From Prevotellaceae bacterium UBA1746 (GTDB taxonomy: Bacteria; Bacteroidota; Bacteroidia; Bacteroidales; Bacteroidaceae), in assembly GCA_002314875.1 (NCBI GenBank), contig DCHS01000002.1:1-64000 (forward strand): a stretch of 64,000 nt of DNA. The letters run 5' to 3'. Each line of letters begins with the position of its first letter. Within the stretch, counting starts at the first letter, position 1. The notes below the pieces were generated by a model, which worked only from the letters and a program-made list of their open reading frames with translations, was not told where the DNA came from and made no database searches. The translations under genes were made by a program, and so were the position numbers. This document shows positions 8,874-17,676 of this stretch, in pieces.

Positions 8874-9686
8874 ATGAAGAAACTTGCATTTTTAGCGCTG
8901 GCCCTCATGACGCTGACTGCCTGCGAAACAATCGAAGAAAACGAACGCTGGACTGATGCAAAGCCCATCGAAATGAAGAAGAACGTGCTTGTAGAAGACT
9001 TTACCGGCCAAAACTGCGTAAATTGTCCTACTGCAGCCGCAATGCTTCATACTTTGATGAGCACCAGCATGGGCGAGCACATTATTGCTGTCAGCATCCA
9101 TGGTGGCGCGATGAGCCTCAGCTGTGAAAAACAGGTTCAAGGCCTTGCTACTGCTCTTGGCGAAGAATACAATACTCATTGGGGCGTAACCGCTTGGCCC
9201 TCTGGCATGATTGACCGTAAAGGTGGCCTCAAAGACTATACTTCCTGGACCTCTGCTATTGCAGAATGCGGAACTCAGGAACCGAAGATTAGTCTTGGTG
9301 TAAATGTCTCTTACAATGCAGATAGTCGTAAACTCGAAGTAAAAGCTACCTCCACAGAAAACGAAAACGGCGCTCTTTCTGGTAGCAAACTCACCGTATG
9401 GCTTACTGAAAGCAACATCACTGCTATGCAGATGCTTCCCAGCGGTACCCGTGATATGTCTTATGTTCACAGCCATGTTCTTCGCGATGCACTCACCGAG
9501 GCATACGGTGATGACTTCGGTTCCAAGGAATGGACAAAGACCTATGAAATCCCTATGGGATACGGCAAGGCTGCATTCAACGAGAAGTATTACTGCAAAC
9601 CTGAAAATATGGCCGTCGTTGCCTTCGTTTCTGATAAGAACGGCGAGGTCCTTCAGGTTGTTGATGTTCCCGTTGTAAGCAAATAA
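8874..9686 (+). CDS. Omp28-related outer membrane lipoprotein
   Basis: This is a 270-residue lipoprotein: signal peptide and lipobox LTAC with Cys17. An Omp28-like thioredoxin-fold segment follows, beginning VLVEDFTGQNCVNCP and carrying a CxxC pair (Cys48, Cys51), the place where thioredoxins have their active site. The C-terminal half is predicted beta-rich. Omp28 was described as a Porphyromonas gingivalis surface antigen; its enzymatic role is undefined. The gene is third in the cluster after the TlpA-like and DUF6029 genes. Confidence 0.88.
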   Translation: MKKLAFLALALMTLTACETIEENERWTDAKPIEMKKNVLVEDFTGQNCVNCPTAAAMLHTLMSTSMGEHIIAVSIHGGAMSLSCEKQVQGLATALGEEYNTHWGVTAWPSGMIDRKGGLKDYTSWTSAIAECGTQEPKISLGVNVSYNADSRKLEVKATSTENENGALSGSKLTVWLTESNITAMQMLPSGTRDMSYVHSHVLRDALTEAYGDDFGSKEWTKTYEIPMGYGKAAFNEKYYCKPENMAVVAFVSDKNGEVLQVVDVPVVSK

Positions 9687-9695
9687 AATAATTAA

Positions 9696-9728
9696 GATTC
9701 AACCAAAGCAGTTTGGTTTGGTTGAATC
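9696..9728 (+). promoter_or_regulatory. Intercistronic hairpin
   Basis: A perfect 12-bp stem (GATTCAACCAAA with TTTGGTTGAATC) encloses a 9-nt loop between the Omp28 gene and the next gene. No T-tract follows. It could stabilise upstream mRNA or reduce read-through within the cluster. Confidence 0.7.
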
Positions 9729-9757
9729 CAATACTTGAAATAACAAACAATTATCAT

Positions 9758-10357
9758 ATGAAGAAACTTTACTCTCTTATCCTCATGGCATTGGTTGCTG
9801 TAAGCGCTAATGCACAGATTGCTTTAACCTACAAGGGCGAAACCGTTGACCCCAGCCAGACCCTCAACGTTTATGCAGAAGAAGAAAACTACGGTGACGA
9901 GACCGATCCTTTTATTGTCGTTGAGTGCGGTATAAAAGAACCTCTCGTTGTAAATACAAGTTCTTCCACTTTATCCGTAACGGCCAAGGTAACTACGTCA
10001 GATTGGAAAGTCATGCAGTGGTGTTTTGGTGGTTCTTGTAAAAAAATGCAAGAAAGTACTATGACCGTAAGCAATGTTAATATTGCAGCAGGAGCTTCTA
10101 CTGCCCTTTGGCTTGAACCTTCATTTGAAGAAGGAGGATTTGCTACCTATACTGCAAAGGTTGAGTTTACTGTGAGCGGTAAAACTACCGTTTACAATAT
10201 TAATTTTGTCTATGATGAAAGCTGCACCCTTGGCATAAAGAATACTAGCATCAGTACTGCAAACAGCACTATCTTCGACCTTACCGGCCGCGCAATAAAG
10301 AATCCTATGAACGGTCAGATCTACATCCAGAATGGCCGCAAGTTCATTCAAAAATAA
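9758..10357 (+). CDS. Small secreted protein with type IX-like sorting tail
   Basis: This is a 199-residue exported protein of unknown function. The start at ATG 9758 is preferred because it places the signal peptide (about residues 1-20, ending ANA-Q) at the N-terminus; a TTG-initiated extension from 9713 has no signal-like start. The mature protein looks like an all-beta Ig-type domain. Cys89 and Cys94 form a CFGGSC motif, strikingly like the CSGGVC of the DUF6029 protein. The C-terminus (about 172-199) contains IFDLTGRAI and GRKFIQK, a variant of the Por/type IX sorting tails elsewhere in the window. It is the last gene of the thioredoxin cluster. Confidence 0.8.
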   Translation: MKKLYSLILMALVAVSANAQIALTYKGETVDPSQTLNVYAEEENYGDETDPFIVVECGIKEPLVVNTSSSTLSVTAKVTTSDWKVMQWCFGGSCKKMQESTMTVSNVNIAAGASTALWLEPSFEEGGFATYTAKVEFTVSGKTTVYNINFVYDESCTLGIKNTSISTANSTIFDLTGRAIKNPMNGQIYIQNGRKFIQK

Positions 10358-10362
10358 TCTCA

Positions 10363-10414
10363 AAAGCCCCCTTTCCCAAACGGAGAGAGGGCTTTAAGGT
10401 TGAAATTGCAACCT
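10363..10414 (+). terminator. Probable transcription end of the Omp28 cluster
   Basis: Two adjacent hairpins occur: AAAGCCC/GGGCTTT (10363-10395) and AGGTTG/CAACCT (10397-10414). They start right after the last stop codon. There is no T-tract, so termination would be weak or factor-assisted. Confidence 0.45.
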
Positions 10415-10503
10415 AAAGGAAACAACACAAGGCTAATCTACAAGTATACATGCGTGTAACAAGATTATCACAAGTCTGAAACCGCAATGAAATAAATGAG
10501 AAG

Positions 10504-10511
10504 TACTTTTG
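10504..10511 (+). promoter_or_regulatory. Probable TonB-receptor promoter (-7 element)
   Basis: TACTTTTG matches TAnnTTTG, about 90 nt before the TonB receptor start. No good -33 TTTG lies at the usual spacing. The rest of the 243-bp gap shows no riboswitch I can recognise. Confidence 0.5.
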
Positions 10512-10600
10512 CAGCGTTTAAGAGAAAACTTTGATTATTTCAAACTGTATCCCTAAGATTATCTAAATCAAATACAACATATTATTAATTTATTAAATCT

Positions 10601-13600
10601 ATGAATTTCGACAAAAGATTTTCACTGATTGCCCCTATGGCAATTGTAGCCACGATGGCTTCAGCCCAGATGACCACCTCTTCAATGAGCGGTCATATCA
10701 CGGACGAAAATGGTGAGCCTATTATCGGTGCCAATGTTGTCGCAGTACACACTCCTTCTGGTACTCGCTATGGTGCAATGACCAACAATGACGGTCTCTA
10801 CACCATGCAGGGTATGCGTGTCGGTGGCCCCTACGAGATCACCATCTCTTACATCGGCTACAAGACTACCGTTTACAAGGATGTTGTTCTCAGCCTCGCT
10901 GAAAACTTCGCCCTTAACTCTTCAATGACCGTTAGCGATAACCAGCTCGGCGAAGCAGTTGTAGCAACCACCCGTGCTACCAAGTTCTCTACCCAGAAGA
11001 CCGGTGCTGCTACCAACATCTCTAACGCTGACATGGTAAGCATGCCTACCGTAAGCCGTAGCGTGACCGACTTCACTCGTCTCTCTCCCTATGGTGGTAA
11101 TGGTATGAGCTTCCAGGGTTCCGATGGTCGTACTGGTAACTTCACCGTTGACGGTGCTAACTTCAACAACAACTTCGGTTTGAGTTCTAACCTCCCCGGT
11201 GGTGGTAGCCCTATCTCTATCGAAGCTATTGAAGAAATGCAGGTTGTTATCTCTCCCTTCGACGTACGTCAGACCGGTTTCATCGGTGGTGCTGTAAACG
11301 CTATCACCAAGTCTGGTACCAACAAGGTTCACGGTAGTGCCTACGTTTATCACAAGAACGAAAACATGCGTGGTGATGCAATCGAAGGCGAAGCTATTGA
11401 CGGTGCTCGTAACAAGGACCGCAAGACCACTTATGGTTTCACTCTCGGTGCTCCCATCATCAAGAACAAGCTCTTCTTCTTCGTAAACGGTGAAATGGAG
11501 AAGACTCCTACCATTGCAAACCGCTGGCGTGGTTCTGATAATGGTGTCGGTGTTAACACCCAGTACATCTCTCGTACCAAGAACTCCGACCTTCAGCGCG
11601 TTTCTGAATTCGTAAAGAAAAACTATGGTTACGACACTGGTTCTTGGACTGACTTCCCCGCTGACGAAAGCAACTACAAGCTCCTCGCTCGTCTCGACTG
11701 GAACATCAACGATAAGAACAAGGTAGCTCTCCGTTACAACTTCACCAAGAACCGTGGTTGGAATTCTCCTAACGGTACTTCTATGGATGGTGGTACTCGT
11801 GCTGCTAACTATCGTACATCTCTCTACTCAATGTCGTTTGCTAACTCTATGTACGCAGTTGATAACCTCGTACATTCTGTTTCTCTCGACTTCAACAGCC
11901 GTATCAACGACAAGATTACCAATCAGTTCCTCGCAACTTTCTCTAAGCTCGACGACGTTCGTGCTACCAACTCTGAAGAATTCCCCTTCATCGATATCCT
12001 CGATGGTGGCCAGACTGGTGTAGATGGTACCACCGCAGCTGACGGTAGCGATAACTACATGGCTCTCGGTTACGAACTCTTCACCTGGAACAACGCTGTT
12101 CACAACACCGTTATGAACATGAAGGACGATATGACCTTCAACCTCGGTAAGCACAAGGTTCTTGCTGGTATCAACTACGAATACCAGATGGCAGACAACC
12201 AGTACATGCGTAACGGTTCCGGTTACTATCGTTACAAGAGCGTTGATGATTTCCTCTCTGGTGCTGCTCCTGAAGTTGTATGTTTGACCTATGGTTACGG
12301 TGGTGAAACCAATCCTGCAGCTCGTGTAGCTTTCAGCCGTGCAGGTATCTATGGCCAGGATGAATGGCAGGTTTCTGATAACTTCAAGCTCACCCTCGGT
12401 CTCCGTATCGACGATATCTTCTTCAACAACGGTGACTTGATGACCAACAAGGCTATCTATGATCTCGACTATGCAGGTCGTCACATCGATACCGGTACCT
12501 GGCCCAAGTCTTTCCCCAGCTTCTCACCCCGTGTAGGTTTCAACTGGGATGTATTCGGTGATAAGAGCCTCACCCTCCGTGGTGGTACCGGTCTCTTCAC
12601 TGGTCGTCTCCCCCTCGTATTCTTCACCAACATGCCTACCAACTCTGGTATGGTTCAGTATCAGGCACAGATCAATGCCAAGAATGCAGCCAAGAAGGGC
12701 TTTACCATGGATGAATTCGCAGGTGGTCTCGTAACCGACGCTAACGGTAAGGCAACTGTTGATGCTCTCCGTGAAAAGCTCATCAGCCTCGGTTATCCTG
12801 AAAACATCACTCCTGAAGAAGGTACCGCTCCTTCATCTATCAGCGCAGTTGATCCCGACTTCAAGATGCCTCAGGTTTGGAAGACCTCTTTCGCTGTTGA
12901 CTATCAGTTCCCCGTAAGCTTCCCCTTCACCATCACTGCAGAAGGTATCTTCAACAAGGTAGTTAACGATGCATGCATCGAAGACTGGAGTATCTCTGAC
13001 GTAGGTGGTTTCGCTCGCTTCAACGGCGTTGACAACCGTCCTATCTATCCCAGCGGCTTCCGTTCTGGTACCAAGGCATTTATGTTGACCAACACCAACC
13101 GCGGTTATGGTTGGAGCGCAAGCGTAAGCATGGACATGCGTCCCTTCGACTGGATGTCAATCAAGGCAGCTTACACCCACACCGTAAAGAAGGAAGTTAC
13201 TTCTCTCCCTGGTTCTGCTGCTGAGTCTGCATTCACCTACGTTCCCACTTACGAAGGTCCTAACAACATCAAGCTTCACAACGGTGTGAATGTTGAACCC
13301 GATCGTTTCTTCGCAGCTTTGACCTTGCATGACAAGAGCGGTAATCACTTCAGCTTCATTTATGAAACCTGGCGCGGTGGTTACAACTATTCTTGCATGA
13401 CCGTAAACGATATGAACGGTGATGGTTACAACTACGATGCAATTTACGTTCCTACCGATGCAGAGGTTGCAAACGGTGATTTCCGTTTCGTTTCTACTGA
13501 CGATGCAACCCGCTTCATGGATTATGTACACAACAACAGCTACTTGAAGAGCCGTCAGGGCAAGTATGCAGAAGGCTACAGCATGTACTCTCCTTGGGTA

Positions 13601-13909
13601 CATCGCGTTGACTTCAGCTACAAGCACGACTTCAACTTCAACATCGCTGGTACCAAGCACACCATCCAGGCAAGCCTCGATGTTAAGAACCTCCTCAACC
13701 TCTTCAACTCCAGCTGGGGTGTAGCAAAGACTCTCAACTCTGCTATCGGTTCTGACGCTCGTATCTTGAAGTACGAAGGTGTTGATGCTCAGGGTTATGC
13801 AACCTTCTCAACTCCTAAGGCTATCAACGGTGAAACTGTTACCTTCCTTCCCAACCATGCAATCGGTCAGTGCTGGTACGCTTCCATCGGTGCTAAGTAC
13901 ATCTTCTAA
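10601..13909 (+). CDS. Oar-like TonB-dependent outer membrane receptor
   Basis: This is a 1102-residue receptor. After the signal peptide (about 1-22) comes a carboxypeptidase-regulatory-like beta domain (about 28-115: SGHITDENGEPIIGANV...SYIGYKT). A plug (about 125-235, with MQVVISPFDVRQTGF) and a large barrel ending in the aromatic YIF follow. The organisation is that of Oar-type receptors rather than SusC: there is no SusC-signature TonB box and no SusD gene beside it. The ligand is unknown. A BACON/OB-fold lipoprotein gene follows 21 bp downstream and is the likely surface partner. Strong C-ending codon bias suggests high expression. Confidence 0.92.
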   Translation: MNFDKRFSLIAPMAIVATMASAQMTTSSMSGHITDENGEPIIGANVVAVHTPSGTRYGAMTNNDGLYTMQGMRVGGPYEITISYIGYKTTVYKDVVLSLAENFALNSSMTVSDNQLGEAVVATTRATKFSTQKTGAATNISNADMVSMPTVSRSVTDFTRLSPYGGNGMSFQGSDGRTGNFTVDGANFNNNFGLSSNLPGGGSPISIEAIEEMQVVISPFDVRQTGFIGGAVNAITKSGTNKVHGSAYVYHKNENMRGDAIEGEAIDGARNKDRKTTYGFTLGAPIIKNKLFFFVNGEMEKTPTIANRWRGSDNGVGVNTQYISRTKNSDLQRVSEFVKKNYGYDTGSWTDFPADESNYKLLARLDWNINDKNKVALRYNFTKNRGWNSPNGTSMDGGTRAANYRTSLYSMSFANSMYAVDNLVHSVSLDFNSRINDKITNQFLATFSKLDDVRATNSEEFPFIDILDGGQTGVDGTTAADGSDNYMALGYELFTWNNAVHNTVMNMKDDMTFNLGKHKVLAGINYEYQMADNQYMRNGSGYYRYKSVDDFLSGAAPEVVCLTYGYGGETNPAARVAFSRAGIYGQDEWQVSDNFKLTLGLRIDDIFFNNGDLMTNKAIYDLDYAGRHIDTGTWPKSFPSFSPRVGFNWDVFGDKSLTLRGGTGLFTGRLPLVFFTNMPTNSGMVQYQAQINAKNAAKKGFTMDEFAGGLVTDANGKATVDALREKLISLGYPENITPEEGTAPSSISAVDPDFKMPQVWKTSFAVDYQFPVSFPFTITAEGIFNKVVNDACIEDWSISDVGGFARFNGVDNRPIYPSGFRSGTKAFMLTNTNRGYGWSASVSMDMRPFDWMSIKAAYTHTVKKEVTSLPGSAAESAFTYVPTYEGPNNIKLHNGVNVEPDRFFAALTLHDKSGNHFSFIYETWRGGYNYSCMTVNDMNGDGYNYDAIYVPTDAEVANGDFRFVSTDDATRFMDYVHNNSYLKSRQGKYAEGYSMYSPWVHRVDFSYKHDFNFNIAGTKHTIQASLDVKNLLNLFNSSWGVAKTLNSAIGSDARILKYEGVDAQGYATFSTPKAINGETVTFLPNHAIGQCWYASIGAKYIF

Positions 13910-13930
13910 TCGTTTAATCTCGTTTAAATC

Positions 13931-15460
13931 ATGAAAATCAAACATATTTTCTTTGCACTCGTTGCTGTCATCGGTCTCTTCTCTGCTTGTAGCGAAGAAG
14001 AAATGACCGTTCTTGATTCTGTGCAGGTAACCAAGTCTTACATTACCTTCGATGCTAATGGTGGTTCTGACAAGACTGTTGTAACTGCTAAGGGCGCATG
14101 GACCATTTCCGATGTACCTGAATGGATCACCGTATCTCCCGCAAGTGGTCAGGCTGGTGAAACTGAAGTTACCTTCAGCGCACCTGCTGCTACTGCAAGC
14201 CGTACTGCAACCCTCTCTCTTCAGGTTGACGGCCAGACTGAATTCCAGCGCATCAACGTTCTCCAGCAGACCGAAAAGGTAGAACTCCCCATCTCTACCT
14301 GCGCTACCGTTCTCAAGGGCCCCGATAGCGATACCTATCGTGTTAAGGGTTCTGTTACCAAGATTGTCAACACTACCTATGGTAACTGGTACCTCGCTGA
14401 CGAAACCGGCGAAGTTTATATCTACGGTACTCTCGACGCTAATGGTGGCGAAAAGAACTTTACCAGCCTCGGCATCGAAGTTGGTGACATCGTTACTTGC
14501 GAAGGTCCTAAGACCACTTACAACGGTGTTGTTGAACTCGTTAATGTAAGCGTTATCGCAATCGAGAAGTCTCTCATGAAGGTTGACTCTCTCTCTGTTG
14601 AAACTCTTCCCAAGGAAGGTGGCGAATTCATCGCTTATCTTACCTGCAAGGGTAGCAACGTGAATGTTGAAGCTGCAGAAGACTGGGTATCTGTAAAGAC
14701 TATCAAGTCTCTTGGCAACAACCTCTATGAAGTTTACTTCAAGGTAGGTGCTAACGACGGTGGTGCTCGTTCTTCTGAACTCACCTTCCAAACCCAGGCT
14801 AACGGCAAGACCTATACTTCTACCAGCACTATTGCTCAGGAAGGTTCTATCGTTGACGTTAACTGCGCAACCTTCAATACTCTTGCAGACGATCCCAATG
14901 CTCTCTACAAGGTTCACGGTATTGTTACCAAGATTGCAAATGACACTTACGGTAACTACTACATCAATGATGGTACTGGTGAAGTTTATGTTTACGGTAC
15001 TCTCGATGCAAACGGTAACACCAAGAACTTCTCTTCTCTCGGCATCACTGTTGGTGACGAAGTTGTTCTCCAGAGCATCAAGACTTCTTACAATGGTACC
15101 AACCAGATGAAGAACGCTGTAGTTGTTAGCCACACCGCTCACGACGTTAAGACCGTTGCTGAACTCCAGGGTCTCGAAGATGACAAGAACACCTATTACC
15201 TCGTAACTGGTACTGTATTCCACCTTGAAGGTGATGCATACAAGTTCGATCTTGAAACCTATGGTAACTTCGGTCTCAAGGACGAAACCGGTGAAATCTA
15301 CGTTTACGGTGTTGCTGACGCTCTCGATGGTGTAACCAAGAACTTCAAGGCTACTGGTATCCAGGAAGGCGACAAAGTTACTCTCCTCGCTTACAAGACT
15401 TCTTACAAGGGTAACAACCAGATTGTAGGTAAGTTCATCAAAAAGGAAACCGCTGAATAA
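13931..15460 (+). CDS. BACON and OB-fold repeat lipoprotein
   Basis: This is a 509-residue lipoprotein (lipobox FSAC, Cys20). A BACON-type beta domain (about 35-115, with the WISDVPEWITVSPASG core) is followed by an OB-like unit (about 120-205: YRVKGSVTKI, YIYGTLDANG, GIEVGDIVTCEGPKTTYNG). A second BACON-like domain (about 210-300) and two further OB-like units (about 310-395 and 400-505) follow. BACON domains are usually carbohydrate- or mucin-associated adhesion modules; the OB units resemble the DUF5689/YhcR type. It is co-oriented with the Oar-like receptor, 21 bp upstream, and followed by a strong terminator. It is plausibly a surface ligand-binding partner; the ligand is unknown. Confidence 0.85.
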   Translation: MKIKHIFFALVAVIGLFSACSEEEMTVLDSVQVTKSYITFDANGGSDKTVVTAKGAWTISDVPEWITVSPASGQAGETEVTFSAPAATASRTATLSLQVDGQTEFQRINVLQQTEKVELPISTCATVLKGPDSDTYRVKGSVTKIVNTTYGNWYLADETGEVYIYGTLDANGGEKNFTSLGIEVGDIVTCEGPKTTYNGVVELVNVSVIAIEKSLMKVDSLSVETLPKEGGEFIAYLTCKGSNVNVEAAEDWVSVKTIKSLGNNLYEVYFKVGANDGGARSSELTFQTQANGKTYTSTSTIAQEGSIVDVNCATFNTLADDPNALYKVHGIVTKIANDTYGNYYINDGTGEVYVYGTLDANGNTKNFSSLGITVGDEVVLQSIKTSYNGTNQMKNAVVVSHTAHDVKTVAELQGLEDDKNTYYLVTGTVFHLEGDAYKFDLETYGNFGLKDETGEIYVYGVADALDGVTKNFKATGIQEGDKVTLLAYKTSYKGNNQIVGKFIKKETAE

Positions 15461-15507
15461 TCCAGATTTCCCGTCAAGTTCATCGTAACTTGATCAGATA
15501 ATGACTT

Positions 15508-15559
15508 TCGCTCCCGTGCTTCTATATTTATATTATAGGAGTGTGGGAGCGATTATTTT
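15508..15559 (+). terminator. Terminator after the TonB receptor/lipoprotein pair
   Basis: A long stem pairs TCGCTCCC...TGCTTCTATA with TATAGGAGTG...GGGAGCGA (one internal mismatch and some wobbles) and is followed by TTATTTT. Confidence 0.88.
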
Positions 15560-15621
15560 GCGTGTCGAGAAGACAAAAACGAGCTTAATTGCTTATTTCC
15601 TTAAAAATATTAAGAAAATTA

Positions 15622-15652
15622 TTTGGTAATATCACGAAAATCAGTACCTTTG
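15622..15652 (+). promoter_or_regulatory. Promoter of rimP-nusA-infB
   Basis: TTTG at 15622-15625, a 19-nt spacer and TACCTTTG at 15645-15652 match the consensus fully. The predicted start is a few bases before the leader hairpin at 15668. Confidence 0.85.
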
Positions 15653-15667
15653 CACTCGAATTAAGTT

Positions 15668-15700
15668 GTGAGGGGCTTGCAAAGCTCCTCACTTCTTTTT
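15668..15700 (+). promoter_or_regulatory. Terminator-like attenuator hairpin in the rimP-nusA leader
   Basis: An 11-bp stem (GTGAGGGGCTT with AAGCTCCTCAC, one G-T wobble) and a GCA loop are followed by TTCTTTTT. It has the form of an intrinsic terminator but lies between the operon promoter and the rimP start at 15791. This position suits NusA-dependent autoregulation of the operon, known in Escherichia coli; operation here is inference. Confidence 0.75.
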
Positions 15701-15790
15701 AATAATGACATTTGCCCTTAAAGACAATTGCCCAATAACGTTGTTCTGTTCATGCTCACCCCATGGCTGAACGCAAATACTATCGTTTTA

Positions 15791-16258
15791 ATGATTAGCA
15801 AAGAGACTGTAAAAACTTTAATCGATCAGTGGCTCGAGGACAAGGACTATTTCCTTACTGACCTCACCATTAGCGCTGATGATCGTATCGTCGTGGAAAT
15901 TGACCACGAGGAAGGTGTATGGATTGATGACTGCGTGGCACTGTCCCGTTTCATCGAAGGTGGTCTTAACCGTGACGAAGAGGATTTCGAACTCGAAGTA
16001 GGCTCTGCAGGTATCGGTCAGCCTTTCAAGGTTCATCGCCAATATGAAATCCACACCGGCGATGATGTGGAAGTTCTTACCACCGCTGGTAAGAAGATGA
16101 TCGGTGTCCTCACTGATGTCAGCGAAGACGGCATTGTTCTCACCACCGTAGAAAAGGTAAAGAAGGAAGGTGAGAAGCGTCCCCACCTCGAAGAGGTAGA
16201 ACACCCCCTCACTTTTGCTGAAATCAAGTGGACAAAGCTCTACATTGATTTTAAGTAA
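15791..16258 (+). CDS. rimP: Ribosome maturation factor RimP
   Basis: This is a 155-residue 30S assembly factor. The ATG at 15791 (MISKETVKTLIDQWL) is chosen because Bacteroidales RimP proteins begin this way; the longer frame from a TTG at 15728 adds unrelated sequence. The conserved core has VVEIDHEEGVWIDDC and LEVGSAGIGQPF, the RimP N-terminal domain, followed by an SH3-like C-terminal domain. It is the first gene of the classical rimP-nusA-infB operon. Confidence 0.95.
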   Translation: MISKETVKTLIDQWLEDKDYFLTDLTISADDRIVVEIDHEEGVWIDDCVALSRFIEGGLNRDEEDFELEVGSAGIGQPFKVHRQYEIHTGDDVEVLTTAGKKMIGVLTDVSEDGIVLTTVEKVKKEGEKRPHLEEVEHPLTFAEIKWTKLYIDFK

Positions 16259-16260
16259 AA

Positions 16261-16282
16261 CCGGAAAGTCTGAAAGTTCCGG
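16261..16282 (+). promoter_or_regulatory. rimP/nusA intercistronic hairpin
   Basis: CCGGAA pairs with TTCCGG across a 10-nt loop, two bases after the rimP stop. It has no T-tract. It may mark an RNA processing or stability site. Confidence 0.4.
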
Positions 16283-16320
16283 CGCATCCCCCAGCAAACA
16301 AAATAAAAACACAATATACA

Positions 16321-17595
16321 ATGGCAAAGAAAGTAATAGAAGAACCCGTACAGACCCTCTTGGAATCTTTCACAGAGTTCAATGAGACCAAGCACATTGA
16401 CAAGACCACCCTTCTGGGTGTTTTGGAAGAAAGTTTCCGCAGTGTTATCGCCAAGCTCTTCGGTAGCGATGAGAATTACACCGTAGTTGTTAACCCTGAA
16501 AAGGGTGACCTCGAAATTAGCCGCAGCCGTGAAGTTGTTGCTGATGGTGAAGTTGAAGACAGCAACCGTCAGATCCCTCTTTCTGAAGCACAGCTTATCG
16601 AAGCTGACTTCGAAATCGGTGAAGATGTTACCGAACAGGTAAACTTTGAGAGCTTCGGTCGCCGTGCAATCCTTACCCTCCGTCAGACCCTTGCCAGCAA
16701 GATCCTCGAACTCGAACACGAAACCCTTTACAACAAGTATAAGGATCGTGAGGGCGAACTCATCTCTGCTGAAGTTTATCAGGTTTGGAAGAGCGAAGCA
16801 CTTCTCGTTGATGCTGCAAAGAACGACCTCCTTCTTCCCAAGGCACATCAGATTCCTCGCGATTTCTATCGCAAGGGTGAAAACGTTCGCGCTGTCATCG
16901 AACGCGTTGACAACACCAACGGTAATCCCAAGATTTATGTAAGCCGTACCAGCCCCACTTTCCTCCGTCGTTTGCTCGAAGAGGAAATTCCTGAAATTGC
17001 TGACGGCATCATCCGCGTTGTTGACATCGCTCGTATCCCCGGCGAACGCGCTAAGATTAGCGTTGAAACCAGCGACGAGCACATCGATCCCGTAGGTGCT
17101 TGCGTAGGTGTTAAGGGTAGCCGTATCCACGGTATCGTTCGTGAACTCCACAATGAGAACATCGACGTAATCCCCTTCAGCGCTAATACTGAACTCTACA
17201 TCCAGCGCGCACTCAATCCCGCTCAGATCGTTGATATCAAACTCGATCCCGAAACCAAGAAGGCAGATGTTTATCTGAAGCCCGACCAGGTTAGTCTTGC
17301 TATCGGTAAGGGCGGCCAGAATATCAAGCTGGCTTCAATGCTCACCGGTTACACTATCGATGTATTCCGTGAACTTGAAGAAGGTAAGGAAAGCGAAGAC
17401 ATCTATCTCGATGAATTCAATGACGAAATCGACCAGTGGGTTATCGATGCAGTTAAGAGCCTCGGCCTCACCACTGCTAAGGATGTTCTCAACGCTCCCC
17501 GTGATATGATTGTTACCCGTGCTGACCTTGAAGAAGAAACCGTTGACGATCTGTTAAGTGTCCTCCGCGCTGAGTTTGAGGATGAAGAAAGCTAA
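16321..17595 (+). CDS. nusA: Transcription termination/antitermination factor NusA
   Basis: This 424-residue NusA has the N-terminal RNA-polymerase-binding domain (about 1-130), an S1 domain (about 135-205) and two KH domains. The KH loops are visible as GVKGSRIHG near 260 and IGKGGQNIK near 328. The acidic repeats of Escherichia coli NusA are absent, as expected in Bacteroidetes. It binds RNA polymerase and nascent RNA, promoting pausing and termination. It lies between rimP and infB and may control its own operon through the leader hairpin. Confidence 0.97.
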   Translation: MAKKVIEEPVQTLLESFTEFNETKHIDKTTLLGVLEESFRSVIAKLFGSDENYTVVVNPEKGDLEISRSREVVADGEVEDSNRQIPLSEAQLIEADFEIGEDVTEQVNFESFGRRAILTLRQTLASKILELEHETLYNKYKDREGELISAEVYQVWKSEALLVDAAKNDLLLPKAHQIPRDFYRKGENVRAVIERVDNTNGNPKIYVSRTSPTFLRRLLEEEIPEIADGIIRVVDIARIPGERAKISVETSDEHIDPVGACVGVKGSRIHGIVRELHNENIDVIPFSANTELYIQRALNPAQIVDIKLDPETKKADVYLKPDQVSLAIGKGGQNIKLASMLTGYTIDVFRELEEGKESEDIYLDEFNDEIDQWVIDAVKSLGLTTAKDVLNAPRDMIVTRADLEEETVDDLLSVLRAEFEDEES

Positions 17596-17676
17596 TGTTT
17601 CGATTCTGCATGGCAAATCCATACAGTAATCCAACATTAACCCTTTCTATCAACCTCTAAACAACTCAAATAATAT

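Noticed and set aside
10358..10600. Possible cobalamin or other riboswitch before the TonB receptor
   Set aside because: No recognisable riboswitch consensus or conserved core; only two small hairpins at the end of the preceding gene.
13808..15223. Long minus-strand open frame opposite the BACON/OB lipoprotein gene
   Set aside because: It is a shadow frame produced by repetitive, C-ending codons; it has no signal, motif or promoter.
15728..15790. N-terminal extension of rimP from a TTG
   Set aside because: Bacteroidales RimP begins at the MISKETVKTL equivalent; the extension is unlike the family.
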